Assembly (NCBI RefSeq): GCF_024713975.1
Contig: NC_091093.1
Span: 25,982,501-26,046,500, forward strand
Length of the DNA: 64,000 nt
Source: Paralichthys olivaceus
Lineage: Eukaryota; Chordata; Actinopteri; Pleuronectiformes; Paralichthyidae
Direction of reading: 5' to 3'
The notes beneath the pieces were generated by a model, which was not told the origin of the DNA, searched no databases, and saw only the letters and a program-made list of their open reading frames with translations. This document shows positions 14,501 through 27,335 of this stretch, one piece after another; positions within the stretch are counted from its first letter, which is position 1; every line of letters begins with the position of its first letter. Position numbers and translations under genes: made by a program.

Positions 14501-17500
14501 GTGGATTTTAAATGGAGGTACGCTCTGTGTCTCAATTTAATCATACTTATATAATACGTAAATCAAACCTAAAATATTTCAAATGTAAATTCAACAGCGA
14601 AATCACAAGTTTTTTTAAAAATACTAATTTGGCAAATTCACCCAAACTATCAGAAACACCAAGGGGCCAAGAATTTGAACCATCGAACACTTTAAGGCAA
14701 CAACACGATGTCAAACTTAAACTGATGCGAGGATGAACTGCAGCCTCTTGGAAAACCGAGCTAAATATACCATTCATAAAAACCCACCATGAAAACTCTT
14801 CTTAATGGTTTCACCTGTTTCATCTAATAAAGAAATAACATCATCCCTCCTTCATGGTTTTCTATAAAACACTTAATCTCAGTCATCTTTGTAGACGACT
14901 GTCAAACTGCAGAAATCATTTTAATTTCTGGTCTGATGATTCAAATGAAGAATACAAAGATAATTAGGTTTAATGGTTTGAAAAACATAATCACATTTGT
15001 TCTAATGCAAGAAAACAGCATTTAAGGTATTTAACTTTAATTTCCTTTAACAACCAAAACCTTAAAAGTCATATTATACAAAAATAATGATGCAGTGCTG
15101 ATAAAAGATGAATTCTGAGTTTCTTAGTATGTTGGTGTAACAGTTTCTCTACTGACAGGTGAGATTCAAGCTCACTAATTCTCTAGGCACATCTTTGAAA
15201 GCAGGTGGTTGGTGCTCACACATGTGAACCTCATATAAGTTGTGATGTAAGGTTTCCTCTGCAAACAATCCATTACTAAAAACAAAAACCTGCCATACCT
15301 GATTTCTGATTGGTTGATGCTGTGAGGGGCGTTCTCTGGGAGGGTGGCTCTCTCTCGTGACCGCGGACGCTCCGGAGTCTATATGGACAGAGCCCACCGG
15401 TGTGGGCTGAGGGGGGGAGGGGGGATAATCAGTTAACTGCTTTACAGCCCAGGAGCGAACAAATAATCTGTTGAGAGTTAACAAGCAGCGCTTACTATCT
15501 GTCTGCCAACCCAGTCGTAAGTGTAGTCGAAGGTGTAGCCTTTTCGCTCAAACAGTTCAGTGAACAGAGTCCGCAGATATTCATAGTCGGGCTTTTCAAA
15601 GAAGTCCAATCGTCTCACATATCGCAGGTAAGTGGCCATCTCCTCTGAAGTAGTAAAACACGAAACACACGACGTTAAGATGATTATGTTGTAAGATGTC
15701 ATGTTTTACTTTGGTCAAATCAGAATCCATTCATTTTCAAGCCCTGTTACATCCATCACTGTACCTGGGAAGTTCTCACAGAGGACTTCAATGGGAGTGT
15801 TACGTTTTGTGTCTCCGATCTTCTGGTATCGTTCTTTCAAGGTGTCGGCCTGCAGGAGATCCAAAACAGAAAATCATAAGAATCAGTTCTGATATCTGAT
15901 CAGCCTGAACCAGAATGATATGGAAACAAGTTCTAAATGACTTCTCCATTAATAAAGACAGATGAAAAGAATCCTTCAGTTAACATGACACAAAAACGTC
16001 CACAGTTTATATTGTTACGTCTCATTTCTCTTTTGATTTTCTTAGTGTTTAGTTTAGACTGCCTGCTAGCTTAGTGTTGGGGAGAAGAAAAAAAGAACTG
16101 ATGTATTTATATCTCACTCTCGCTTGTAAGGGAACTGAATTTTGACTTTTAACACTTTCTGATGTTCAAAAACTGAAAATAATAACCAATGTTGACCTGA
16201 TTATTCCCATTATTATATCAAACTTGCAAAGAGCCATGAAGTCAAGATGTGTTATTTTATTTTTATTGACGACTCAGAATAAACCTGATTCTGTAACAGA
16301 TTTTGGAACACTTCCATGTACTTGGCGTACCTTTAGCCCTTGCCAGGGTAGACTCCCACGGAGGAAATACATGAACATGTGGCCTAAAGCCTCCAGGTCA
16401 TCTCGCCGGCTTTGCTCTGCATCAACAGATTTGACAACATTTTACTGAGAAACTTCCAGAATTAGGAATGAACTTAAACCCAAAGTTACAAAATAAAGCT
16501 TTAAGAAAAGCACAGAACCAAAACACAGCTATGAAATGAAACATACCTTTGCCTAAATGTGTGTTGATGGACATATATCGGGCGGTGCCTGTCAAACTCT
16601 TGTGCTCCCGGTATGGAATGTGTTTTTTGGTCTCGGGGTCGATGTACTCTTTGGCCAGGCCAAAGTCGATGATGTGGATAATGTGTTCCTTTTTATTCCC
16701 TTGCCGTCCGATGAGAAAGTTTTCAGGTTTTACATCTCTATAGATTAGGTTTTTAGAGTGCACGTACTCCATTCGGGAAATCTGGCAAGGGAGAGCACAG
16801 CACAGTCATCAGCAGGAAACATTAACAAAACATCAGGTAAAATTACAAACTGGGCAAAAACATCAGCCGCTAACATCAACTCTGACCATTCAAGAAAGTT
16901 ATGGGACTTTAAGAGACAGATTAAAAACACATATCCGTCTCTTGCAGCCTTACTTAGCCATAATGACACACTCTACCAGGAGAGAATGTAAGAGGTGGAA
17001 CCTGTAAAACAGACTGAATCATACAACTAAATCCACAAGGGACAGGGCAGGGAGAAGTATTCCTTCCTGTCAATATCACACACCAACGCTATGCTCATTG
17101 CATGTAATGAATGTCTTTAAGGTTTAGAGTGAATGAGTGAACAGTTGGTGGTGATTGATCACTTATTTTTTTCAGTAACATGCTGCACTGTAACCACAAA
17201 TCCTCTCATGATGTTGAGCCACAACTTTTATCCTTTTTTTTTTTTTTTTTTTTTAATTTAAGCCCCAAATTTGTAGAATGATCCCACACACCAGCGATCA
17301 GGACGACAACATGGTTTTGGATGAAGATTTTTAACCATGTGCTCAAAGCTGCTAAAAGATTTGAAGAACAACAACTCAAACACAATGGGCGGTAAAGTAA
17401 ATGTTTGTAACCCAGGGGAAAATATCAAAGAGGAGATTGGCTGAGATGCAGTCGTACATTAATCTCTGCTCAGCTACACCAGGCTTACACTGCACATTTT

Positions 17501-18468
17501 GTGCTGACAATGAAACGTTAAAAATGTTGACATGTGTGAGGCGCCTGAATAGACGAGGCCCGAGCCACCCGCTGAGCTGCTCAGACATAATGAGATTCAG
17601 TGATGTCGGTCGGACGGCTTCCAGCCTACCTGACTCTGACCAACAGGATGAGTGTACTGACAGATTGCTCATTTGCAGACTGAGTAACAGGAGACTCTGC
17701 TACTCCACCTCCCCATCTGCTCGACAGACATATGGTCTGTGGGCAGGACCTCAGCCCACCAAGTGAATTATTTTATTCACAAAAAAAAAAACCTCATAAA
17801 ACAGCTTCATGTGCAGTTTATGCAATAGAACTATGGTAAAATATCAAATAATATTCGGTGCATTGATTGAACCTCAACAGAAACAGGTTATTATTTAACC
17901 TATTATATATTTTATTGTATTTGAGAGGCTCCCCTTTGCCATTTTAATTAGCTAATTAAGATGTCCTCCATCTTGAGGCGTCAAAATTAATTATTGGCCT
18001 TCAACAGTTTGACCACAACCTTCACAGAGCTTTCAAATGTTTTTGTCATAATTACTCCACGATTCAGATTCAAATATTCTTTTGTGGAACTTCTGCAGGA
18101 AATATTAAGAAACATCACAGCTTCGAAATATAGTTGATGAGAACTAATCAGACAATTAATGACAGTTACAGAGGAAAGCTAACAGAAGTTAATTCAAACA
18201 CAGTGTTGAATGAAGCATTAAAAAAACAAACATTTTATCAGTCATAATAAAAAAGAAGAAGCCATTTCTAAATACTCAAATGTTTCACAAAATGCTCTGG
18301 ACTCACCAACTGAATTGCGATCATTAAGACAGTCTTCAGTGAGAAGGTCCTGTCGCAGAGGTCAAAGAGGTCCTCTAGACTTGGGCCCAGCAGCTCCAGA
18401 ACCATGGCGTTGTATTTCCCACAAGGCCCAAAGTAAAACACCTGGGGCACTCCCTCCGCTAAAAGACA

Positions 18469-18506
<38 letters not shown>

Positions 18507-21500
18507 GACAGACATTAGATTTATAAAAGACAGAAACTCTTGGACAGAGCTGCACTTGTCCCCACATTTGTGGAAATAATGTAAAACTTTATGGTTAACT
18601 ATTTATTTACAAAAGCATCGAAGATGAACAAGGAGTAATTAACAATAAAATAAAAAGGTGTTTTCAGTTGGATGTACCGGTGGGAATTAGAGTGGCAAAA
18701 GTGTTAATCATCGCTGTCTCCCTTGACTAATGATATTTTGAAGTTGTCTCCAAGGCAACAACAGGCTGCAGAGATCGGAGGTGGGGCACCATCAGGTCTC
18801 TCAGGACAGAGAGCAGAGAAAGCTCTGAGGTAAAACATTAACCTTAAAGTAAAATACAGCACTGGGCCTGCAAATATGAGCGTCGCTCCCTCTTCGATTG
18901 AACAGTAATAGTGGTCTGGACGGCGCTCTGACCCTTGCACCCTTGTACTGTACTTTTAAACTTTAAAGTGTGTGAACTTACTTATATCGTAAAGGGATGA
19001 CAGAGTTTGAGAAGTTTGAACTTTTCCTTTATTGCTGCAGTTTTGATCAACTTATGTAAGAAGCAAACAAATGAGATTTATAAAAATACATAAAAGCTAC
19101 ACCACCCTGCACACAGAGAACAAGGTCCCCCTCCGGAAACTTGAAAGAAAAACCGACGTAGAAGTAACTAAAAGAAGAGATGTCCTGACTCCTGAACACT
19201 TTTCTCTAATCCTAGGGTCAGTCCTTTTATATCAAGTATCTGCTGAATCCAACATGAACTTAAAAAAAAACTCTTCAGGATTTATGTGTTCAGCTTTGAA
19301 CATATATTTCAATTTTCAAAACATTAACACCCACACTGTTTCATGAACTTATAAAGTTGATTGCACATTGCTTTAAACATCCAGCAGAGATGAAGTAACA
19401 TTAACGTGCTGGACAAATTCTAATATTTGCTGATTTTCTAGCTTTGTTCTCATCTCCGCCAACAAAATGTCCTTTTACTTATTAAACCCTCCACTATCTT
19501 CACCAGCTAATTGCCATTAATTGTATTTCCTGTCTTTTGATGCTGGTGAAGTTTCTTATAATGGATTCCTCAGAGCTTATTTTTAATGCAAAGAGCTTCC
19601 TGCTGTGTTGGAAACTAAGATGATGAACCTGGTGAGAGTAAACTAAAACAGTTCCGTTTCCAGCTGTAAAACCAAACACGCGAGTTGATGTTAAGTCTCA
19701 AGGAGCCGAGGAGAACATCAGATTTGAGAGATAATATTCTGTCATCACATCACAGATGGTCAATTCTGACATTTACATATTAACATGTGAGTTGTGTTTT
19801 GTGCGCATCTATGAAGGAGACCTCTCTAAGAAACTAGAATGGCACATACCTCCACCAAGTCCCCTTAAATTCAATCATGCTAAACCAAAATTTAATTGGC
19901 TCTTCCCTGACCCATAACACATTGTTCCATTAAAATACGTGATAATCCGTCCTTTACTTTTTGTGCCATGTTGCTTACAACCTCCTTGGTGGAGGTAATG
20001 AGCGGGAAGAATAAAGTTAAGCGACGCAAACAAATTGTCATTATAAATGTATTATTCTCCTCGAGTAATTTAAGCCGAGATGGATCAGAAAATATTAATC
20101 CCAGTGTCGTGTGCTAACACATTTATATCAAATGTGTTGCTAAAGGCATTTGACTTGCCAGCTGGGTAATAGGAAATACACTGCAGCATGAAAGGTGGCA
20201 CAAATGCTGTCAGCTAGCATATGAGCTCGTAGGAGTGTTGTGCTCCATCTTGTATTTCTGGACACCATTATGCAGTTCTGTGGGTTGCTAATTGTGCCAT
20301 AGGAATGAGTGCCTTGAAACCCCGGGTGCCTGTGGGAGGCCGAAAAATGTGTCAGATTGGAGATCTGCTGTAAATAAGTGGATAAACGCTTGTTCAATTG
20401 AAAACGAGGTTGTTAAAGCTTTTTACTTGCAAACATAAACCAGGGGGGAAAGAACCATCATTACCTATGGGAAAACAATCTTTATAAAGAGATTGAATCT
20501 GTGTGTCCTGCACTGCAAAGTGAACTCTAATTGTAGAGGAAGACTCAAACTTTAAAGGAAGCTACCAATTTTGTGGGCACCTCTGTAGACTACTTACATC
20601 CAATTTTCTTTTAAGTAATGAGAACAATGCCTGGGTGTAGCACTGATCTTGGTCTACAGTGTTGCGAGCAAGTGAGCAGACAAACAAAGACAGCAGAATA
20701 ACTTATTTTTCAACAGAATGAGCAAACTGACAGTGTGTTGCACTCAGTGAATGAGGACAACTTGGAAATAAGATTATTTACCTCTATTAGAGTATTATTT
20801 TGCAGCTGCTATTGTTCCAAGAGGCCGATTGTTAAATCAAGGTTTTAGTTCATGTTGACGATGACATCTGCTCAAATCCTCATCAAACTGCCCCAATCTA
20901 CCGATGTAATGATACCTGAGTTTAGACATAATAACAACACCCTATGTATAAAATAGGGTTAAGCCAAGAAATGCCACCACTACTGTTGAAAATGCCTGCT
21001 CAGGCTGATGCAATACTGCGTCTTCAAAGTACATTAACTTCACCCAGATAAAAATTTTATTTTCCCAGCAATGACTTCTTCTTCCAAACCAGCAGTTGCA
21101 CTGTAGTGTCGCTGACGAGGACTGTTAGAACGCCGAAGAGGTGATTTCTGATAGCTATTTAGACGGTATCGAAAATCTCTACAAACAATGCAGTGATATT
21201 TTGTATTACAGTTGAAATATCGGATCAAGATATATCAGTCGGATCTGTCAATACCAAAAGCTGCAGGTTTGTGACGAGAAAAGATATAAAATGGAATAAC
21301 TACAAACAAATAAATCAAATGCAAGAGAATTTTCACAAATGCATCCGTCACTGAATAAAACAGCCTGTGAGTGCATTTTCCTTTGCATTACTGTAATCTA
21401 ATAAAGGCACTGGCTGCAGGTTTTTACAACAAAAGAGGACAAAGCTGGATGTGATGAATGTGTGAAGAATGATTATGACTGGTTTCAAAGCTCGACTGAG

Positions 21501-24500
21501 AGGCACTCACCCAAATCTCCCCGTGCACTACATTTTCTGTCTGCACAATTTTTCAGCCAGCTGTCAAAGAGCAGATCTTTGTCTGGACGTGATGAGACGA
21601 GTCCTGAGCTTGGATGTTTTATTTTGACCATCTGGAACTATTTTTTTCTCTTATTAATAATTAAGTGAAACTGCGATAAAGAACAGGACTGTAGACATTC
21701 AGCCAAAGCCATCTTTAATTTCTTCTACCATTATTTTGGTGACCTACTTTATGCTTTAACCGTGCAACACATTTAATATCCCACCACACAAAGGCTACGC
21801 TCAACAGAGAATGTTAGAAACGTGTTAGAGGGAAATTTAAAATGGCAGGTTGTGCATGCATGAACATCAACATCAACATCAAGTGCATGTCTTAATAATT
21901 AAGGGAAAAACATTGCCTGTCATTACTAGTGTGAGGTGCCTTTCTGTGTGAATCTGTATGTTCCCCCTGTGCCTGCGTGGGTGTCCTCCCACAGCCCAAA
22001 GAAACACAGGTGATGTGAATTCGTGACTCTAAACTGGCTGTAGGGTTTTTCTTACTATAGATGCATGTGTGTGTCAGCTCTGTAATAGACTTGTCCAGGG
22101 TGTAACCAATTATTCATCCGCTGTGTGCTGCAGTAGGTGCCAGTGCCACGGATATGCACTTTTGAGACTGGTGGATAGATGGACTATAGCCATGTAAATT
22201 TAGGACCGGTGAAAATTTGTGGGATGGAAGCAGAGATGTAACATAAGAGACGGGCGATTTGTTCTGCAGCGGCTCCACAAAGGTTTTTCTGCCTCACGAG
22301 AAGTTCCGTGCACTGTGCTGATCCGTTCTGGTTTATGGCTGCACTGTTGTTTCAGCCTGTGACTGGGTGCTTGGCCCTGCAATCAAATCAATCAAGCAGT
22401 TTTAACTTCTGACAGACAGAAGTGCTGCCTTGACTCGTTTCATCTGGCAATTTCATTAACCTGCTCATCCTGTTGATTGTCAGTCTGACCATTGGGTTTG
22501 TTCCACTTCAGGTTAAAAGATATCAAAATCTGTAATTACGCTGTACTCTGCAAAATTAAACACTTGATGGAGGAGGACAGCTTTGGACAATTTCACTTTT
22601 GTTGTAGATTTTTAAGTATATGTGTTAAATATTCAACACTCGATGAATACATGTATTTCTTCAGTTGAAACTGTATGATTGTATTTCTGCTCATGATTAA
22701 CAAGGTAATGTACATGACAATAAAGTGATGTAGCACCTAAACGATGGCTGTCAGTTCAGTGATTACAGCGGAGATGATCTTCTCACATAAAAATAGTGGA
22801 ATTTTTATCACATGTGCAGGCGCCGTGAGAAGTGTGAAAAACGTGGTTAGAATTAAATAAAATCTGCTTCTTTCACAACTCGATACCATATTTACATCTC
22901 AATTGATGCAGTCATTCATTTGGAAAACAAATTCCCTCAACCACTGAGGTGGTAGTCTGCTGAAACAATGCTCTCCAGTTTCGAACTTTTCTATTCTTAA
23001 CAACAATTCATGTTTTCACATTAGTAGGGACAGACATCCAGGAAATGACGTCTGGCCTTCGCTTTACATGTTTGTAAAATCCAGTGAGGAAGGTTTTACT
23101 CCTTGGGACTGAAATGGTTACAGGAGCGGTGTCGTGTTTCATGAGGAAGTGTGGCAGTCAATACCTTTAATAGCTCAACAGAATCCACCCCCCCCTTGAA
23201 CAAACCCGCTTCATCTTTAACAGAAAGCACACAAAAACAAACATCTTGTCCTTGGCACAATAATGCCTCATAGTCTGCCGCCTTGTAAAAACCAAAGCAG
23301 AAAGGAACTCCTATTTCTCTGAGGAATATTTTCACATAATACAATGCGAGGAGATGCTTGATTCCTAATTGAATCATCCTCATTAATATCCAGTGACGGT
23401 GTGTTATGCATCAGAAAACAACACCTGATCGGGCATTTGAGTCAAACCACATTAATTCATAAAGACCCCGTCGCACAGACACTGTGACAACCACATTGGC
23501 CGAGAGGAACGTGGCACAGCTCACAGCCAAGAAGAAATGAGGCCACATTATCCCATCTGGAGGAGAGGACAGAGGTAGGTTAGAACGAGGAGAGGCAGAC
23601 CCACTCTCTAAATATTTAATGAGTTTCCGCACAGTTGGCCTTTTCCAGCCTTTGCCTTTGCAAAACAATGGCCATTATACTCCCACTCTGGTTATCTTCA
23701 AAAAACACATCAAGGACCACACATCACACAGATTTAATTTTCTGTGTCAACTGTGACTGAGACCAGCCCTAAACCGTAACACTGTGACATCACTGTTTTC
23801 CCCACTGGTTGATTAATTCACATCAACCAGAAATGCTGATCAAACTCTGATCTCATTAACAGTCAATGCTTAGATGCATTCACGACAGCTATCACCGCTA
23901 CGCACGTTATTCCACCAGAAGAGCAATGAACCACAATAAAAAAAAAGATTTTTCTATTGTTCCATTGTTTCTTCAGTTCCCACCCATTTCCTCTAGTACC
24001 AAGACTAAAAATGTCTGCCCCTAATTTAATTCTCTGCTGCAGTCATTCAATCCTCACAAGATTTTTGTCCGTGGTGCCTGTAACAGGGATGCATCAGCAG
24101 ACCTTGACTAATCTCTGGGGAGCAGAGTTAAGGAACTAATATTGTCTTCGATTCTGAAGGCTGACTATTAAAATTTAGAGGGCATTCATGAAAAAAAGTC
24201 AAAAAATCTTAGATAAAGACAAATAGAGGTCAGTGTTCGTGTATTATTGTTGACCTCACAGTTTAACACCATGAACTAGAGAGAACAAGGGAGAAACTGT
24301 TGCCAAGTGTGAACAAAGGAAAAATAAAAATAACAATTACAAAGTAAAAATGAGTTTGGAGAATGCAAGTTAAAAACGGCACTCATAAGCCAAGACTCAC
24401 TAGTCACCTTAGATTTACCAGCCACACCATATTGCACTCATAAATATCAGTCCCCTGAATATGTATTTTTTTCCCCATTCATGAAGTATTCTCTGGGAAA

Positions 24501-27090
24501 ATCACCATATTTCAAGTTCTTTTTTCCCCCAAAACCAAACTGCATCCTTACACCAAGTTTCACGATGATCCGTCCTGTAGTTTTCGTGTAATGCTGCTAA
24601 ATAACAACCAAAACAACACCAATGAAAATGTAACCTTGGCAGAGGTAATGAAAATTGAATCTGCTTACATTTGAAACTTGGACCTGACTGGTAGAGCTAA
24701 TAAAGGGGTACTTATACTACTACTACCACAACTGCTACTACACAATGTGCATGAAGGGCAAAGCTCTTATGTGCATTACCTTTTGCAGCTGTAATTTTTT
24801 GATAAAAGGATTAAGGTCGTGCTGATGGACGATGCATTGACGATTGCTGACGGCCATCACAATGTTGAGCCAAGTGAACTGATGTACGTGCAGAGAATAA
24901 TCAATCAACTGTGCAGTTAAACCTCAGCAGTGAAGTAATATTCCTGAATATAAGGTGGATCCTCAAATATAGTCTACAACACCTCCTGTATATTTTACCT
25001 AAGAATTAGAAAGATGGATCGGCTACTGCATTTGTTTTGGTGCATAAGAGGCTTTATATCATATTGAGTTGCATCCTGTGTCCGTCTATTTTCCAGCAAG
25101 GTCACTGTTCACCACACTCTCCATGCACAAAGGTACTCACACACTCATGTAGACAGAGTCCTGGAGATTAAAAGAAGTTCCTGACGCAGCTTAATATCGA
25201 TATTGTAACCCGAGTGCAGTAATCACTTGTTGTGAAAATGATGCAATCTTCTGAGCCGATCTTACAAAACAGTCAAATCATTGTCGTGCACTCACACAAA
25301 CACACAGCGGCTAACGCATCTGTGACCTTACCTGTAGTTCCCAGTGTTTTGTAGAACCTGTACTCTAAATGCAACTGCGGTGCCCTCGACTTCACTGGTT
25401 CCTGCACAGTGGACACATCAGTTAATGACAATAACTGCACAATAAAACAGTGAAGAGAAAGAAAAACACTTAAAACTGAACCGTACTCAAATTTGTTCTG
25501 TAAAGAAACACAGTGAATGGATTGGAGCTTTTTCTTGTAAGGTCACTTTGTAACCTGTGAGGTGTCAACTATTTTTTGATGACTCATCTCGCACTTAAGA
25601 GCATATACAAACATGTCAATTTTCCACAAACATCACCAGTGGCCATCTTTGTCACTCTTTTAGGCAACGGCGGCCTTCTGCCATTACCTGAGTCATCCTT
25701 CAGTTTCTTTTGAAATCGTTGTCCCACCTGCTTCAAGACTCCTGCAAGTCTTTCTCTTACATTGTGATCAACCCAAAAAATACAATTCAGTGGGGAGGTT
25801 AATAATAACTTAGCAAAAAGAATTCAGATTAAAATGATTAGGAAACTCGTAATGGTAATTAGGTAAACACTACAGGATTAACAAAGTGTCCAACAAGGTC
25901 TTTAAACCTAAAAAAAACATTTCAGTTCCATGATACTGTTTTAAAACTCAACACATGTTTCAGTGAAACATTTTCCAGTATTTATAAAAGCACTGGATCT
26001 GTGTCATCACACAATACAGATGTATGAGCAACTGTTGGTGAGCTTAATACTGGGAATCTACAACTCTCCAGTGAGCAATACAACAAGGATGAGTCAGGAG
26101 TCATGACTTCCAGTCCAGCAGCCACTGGAAAGACACACCTAGCTCAGTTTCTACACATCACTCACGTTTCTCTCAAAGAGCCAAGCGATCCAGAACACCA
26201 ACCAACTCACTGTGCTACCCTGACTCAACCGGACAGTGCTCATAAGTAGCACCGGTGATTTCAAGTCATATTTCCAGTAATAAAATACGAAGGGCTGAAG
26301 CAACATGTGTCTATTTAAAGCTTTTTAACACATTTAAACGTGCTTGTCTTACTTCTGATCCAAATAATTTTGGAATTGCAAAAATTCAAAATATTTCAAA
26401 TACTAAAGTAAGGAAGAGAACGCCGCATTATGCATGTCCCCTTGTCTCCTAAAACAAACAAACATTTTTCAGCATCTCTGACAATTTCGTTGAAACCATA
26501 ATCATGAAAAACAAAATTTCATGTAAAGTGATGTTTACGAAATACTCAAGCTCTCCACCGATTTACTGACACCATAATAAAATGTCTATAGAGAGAGAAA
26601 GTTTGCACTTACCAGTTTAATGGCTACATACTCGTTAGTGTAGAGATTTTTACCTGAAATACGACAGGGGTGGGAAAAAACAAACATGAGATGGCTTTTA
26701 AAGCTGTAACTCAAAAGACCACAAAGCTGAATCAAAATCCCCTTAAACTGTTAAAAATTACAACTTTCATTAATGTATGATATTTTGCAGGATTGATAAT
26801 TTTTTTGGTTCAGTGTAGCTACGAAACTGGCAAAACACCGAACCATTACTAGCTGCTATATCAACTTTAAAATTCACTTTGACATGAACAATTTCACACT
26901 TACCAAGCTTCAATTCACCAAAGTTTCCACAGCCGATCTTCTTTCCCACACGGAAGTTTGGCCCCACCATGAGGACCCCAGAGGAGCTCGAAGAGCCAGA
27001 TGGCCGGGACGAGTGTCCGCTACGGCTGCCCTGGGAAACCTTAGTGCTCCTGGCGGGCCGCTCACCATATTTATCTCTTTGTTGATCCAT
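8517..27090 (-). CDS. csnk1g1: Casein kinase 1 gamma 1 (Ser/Thr kinase), complete
   Basis: A membrane-anchored CK1-family kinase; in animals CK1 gamma phosphorylates LRP5/6 in Wnt signalling. Constitutive coding exons are 27090-26904, 26653-26613, 25401-25332, 18458-18307, 16781-16547, 16416-16331, 15849-15765, 15644-15496, 15406-15299, 12315-12215 and 8571-8517. They sum to 1269 bp, 422 aa plus stop, the same length as human CSNK1G1. Visible motifs are the glycine loop IGCGNFGE (52-59), ATP lysine K75 in VAIKL, the YRDVKPEN catalytic loop with D166, DFG (189-191) and the CK1 run [19 protein letters not shown]. The tail [11 protein letters not shown] carries the cysteines known in CK1 gamma to be palmitoylated. 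The ATG sits in ACCATGG, a strong Kozak context. Neighbouring snx1 supports gamma 1 over gamma 2 or 3. Two optional exons are listed separately. Confidence 0.95.
9145..9625. mobile_element. TIR repeat inside csnk1g1 last intron
   Basis: The left edge reads GACTGAATATAAAGATGGAC (9145-9164). The right edge read in reverse (9625 downwards) is GACTGTATATAAAGACGGAG, a near-perfect inverted repeat. The ends resemble a fish interspersed repeat whose terminus reads like TTTATATACAGTC. The interior has no transposase ORF. It lies about 240 bp downstream, in transcript sense, of the 24-bp microexon. Confidence 0.6.
9869..9892 (-). CDS. csnk1g1: csnk1g1 24-bp microexon before the palmitoylation tail
   Basis: A 24-base exon candidate has the acceptor CTTCTTCTGTAG, preceded by a C/T-rich tract, and a strong GTGAGT donor. 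The upstream exon ends with two bases of a codon (AA) and the last exon supplies one base. Insertion therefore keeps frame and changes ...EAK-CCCFF to ...[16 protein letters not shown]. As I recall, CSNK1G3 has an insert of the same pattern (NCxKxLNxW) at this point. It adds a cysteine, two leucines and a tryptophan beside the lipid-modified cysteines. I found it from splice signals and frame, not from an ORF. Confidence 0.8.
14154..14264 (-). CDS. csnk1g1: csnk1g1 111-bp cassette exon
   Basis: This 37-codon exon lies between exons ending ...RNQ (15299) and starting VVSSTNG (12315), both phase 0. Its own phases are 0/0, so it can be included or skipped without a frameshift. It encodes [11 protein letters not shown] and ends [13 protein letters not shown]. 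The end matches, from memory, the tail insert [12 protein letters not shown] of mammalian CSNK1G3. The acceptor is GAGCAG|ACAG after a long pyrimidine tract, and the donor is CAG|GTATAC. Inclusion lengthens the protein to 459 aa. An AG three bases further in (ACAG|CGG) would break the frame, so the first AG is preferred. Confidence 0.85.
18473..18502. repeat. (CA)n microsatellite at csnk1g1 exon 5 acceptor
   Basis: The tract is (CA)15 on the plus strand and (TG)n in the transcript. It ends about 12 bases before the acceptor TTTTAG of exon 18458-18307 and occupies the place of the pyrimidine tract. Confidence 0.9.
19848..19996. mobile_element. Short foldback element with ACCTCCACCAAG ends
   Basis: The left end ACCTCCACCAAG (19848-19859) is repeated inverted as CTTGGTGGAGGT (19985-19996), enclosing about 125 bp. 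This matches a short fish repeat type. A related right half occurs at 24530-24650 in the same csnk1g1 intron. Confidence 0.6.
21955..22175 (+). mobile_element. Old interspersed repeat (family not named)
   Basis: The motifs CCTGCGTGGGTGTCCTCCCA, then GTGACTCTAAACTGGCTGTAGG, then AATAGACTTGTCCAGGGTGTA occur in this order. They belong to a very common fish repeat with consensus-like phrases around 'tgcgtgggt', 'gtgactctaaattg' and 'gtccagggtgta'. The copy is degenerate and has no ORF. A piece in reverse orientation may lie at 62455-62510 (gctggagtctgtcccggctc). Confidence 0.5.
24530..24650. repeat. Partial copy related to the 19.9-kb foldback element
   Basis: It shares the series GATnATCCGTCCTnTAnTTTTnGTG, then GCTG/GTTGCT, and a final CTTGGcaGAGGTAATG with 19848-19996. 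The left terminal repeat is not clear here. Divergence suggests an old copy. Confidence 0.5.
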
Positions 27091-27335
27091 GGTGAGAGCA
27101 GGACAGGTCAGTGGGAGCCTGGAGTGATGTACAGAATGGCCTCCTGGGCCGGGCCCGCCACAGCCACAGCCCCGGTCACTGGCAGCGCCTGGACGGCACA
27201 GTCACGCTCATGAGACAAAACCTGGTACCACGAACCAGCACTCGTCCCCGTCCTCACCCCTTTCGCCTCTAACAGTCGTTGTGCGGCCTGATCTCTGGCC
27301 TGAACATTTGTAACAGGAAGTAGAATGTGGATGAC
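27091..27335 (-). other. csnk1g1: csnk1g1 5'UTR part of the first coding exon
   Basis: Upstream of the ATG at 27090 the exon runs back to an acceptor TTCTGTCCTCCGCAG|GTC ending at 27336. The leader therefore has at least two exons, with the first expected in the CpG-rich block near 33.4-33.6 kb. Confidence 0.65.

Larger units (their letters stand above)
18459..25331 (-). other. csnk1g1: csnk1g1 intron 4 (about 6.9 kb)
   Basis: This is the longest intron within the coding part. It starts after the exon ending in LGTT and ends at the exon beginning [12 protein letters not shown]. It holds the two foldback-repeat copies, the 21955-22175 repeat and the (CA)n at the acceptor. No further exon was recognised. 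Confidence 0.6.
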
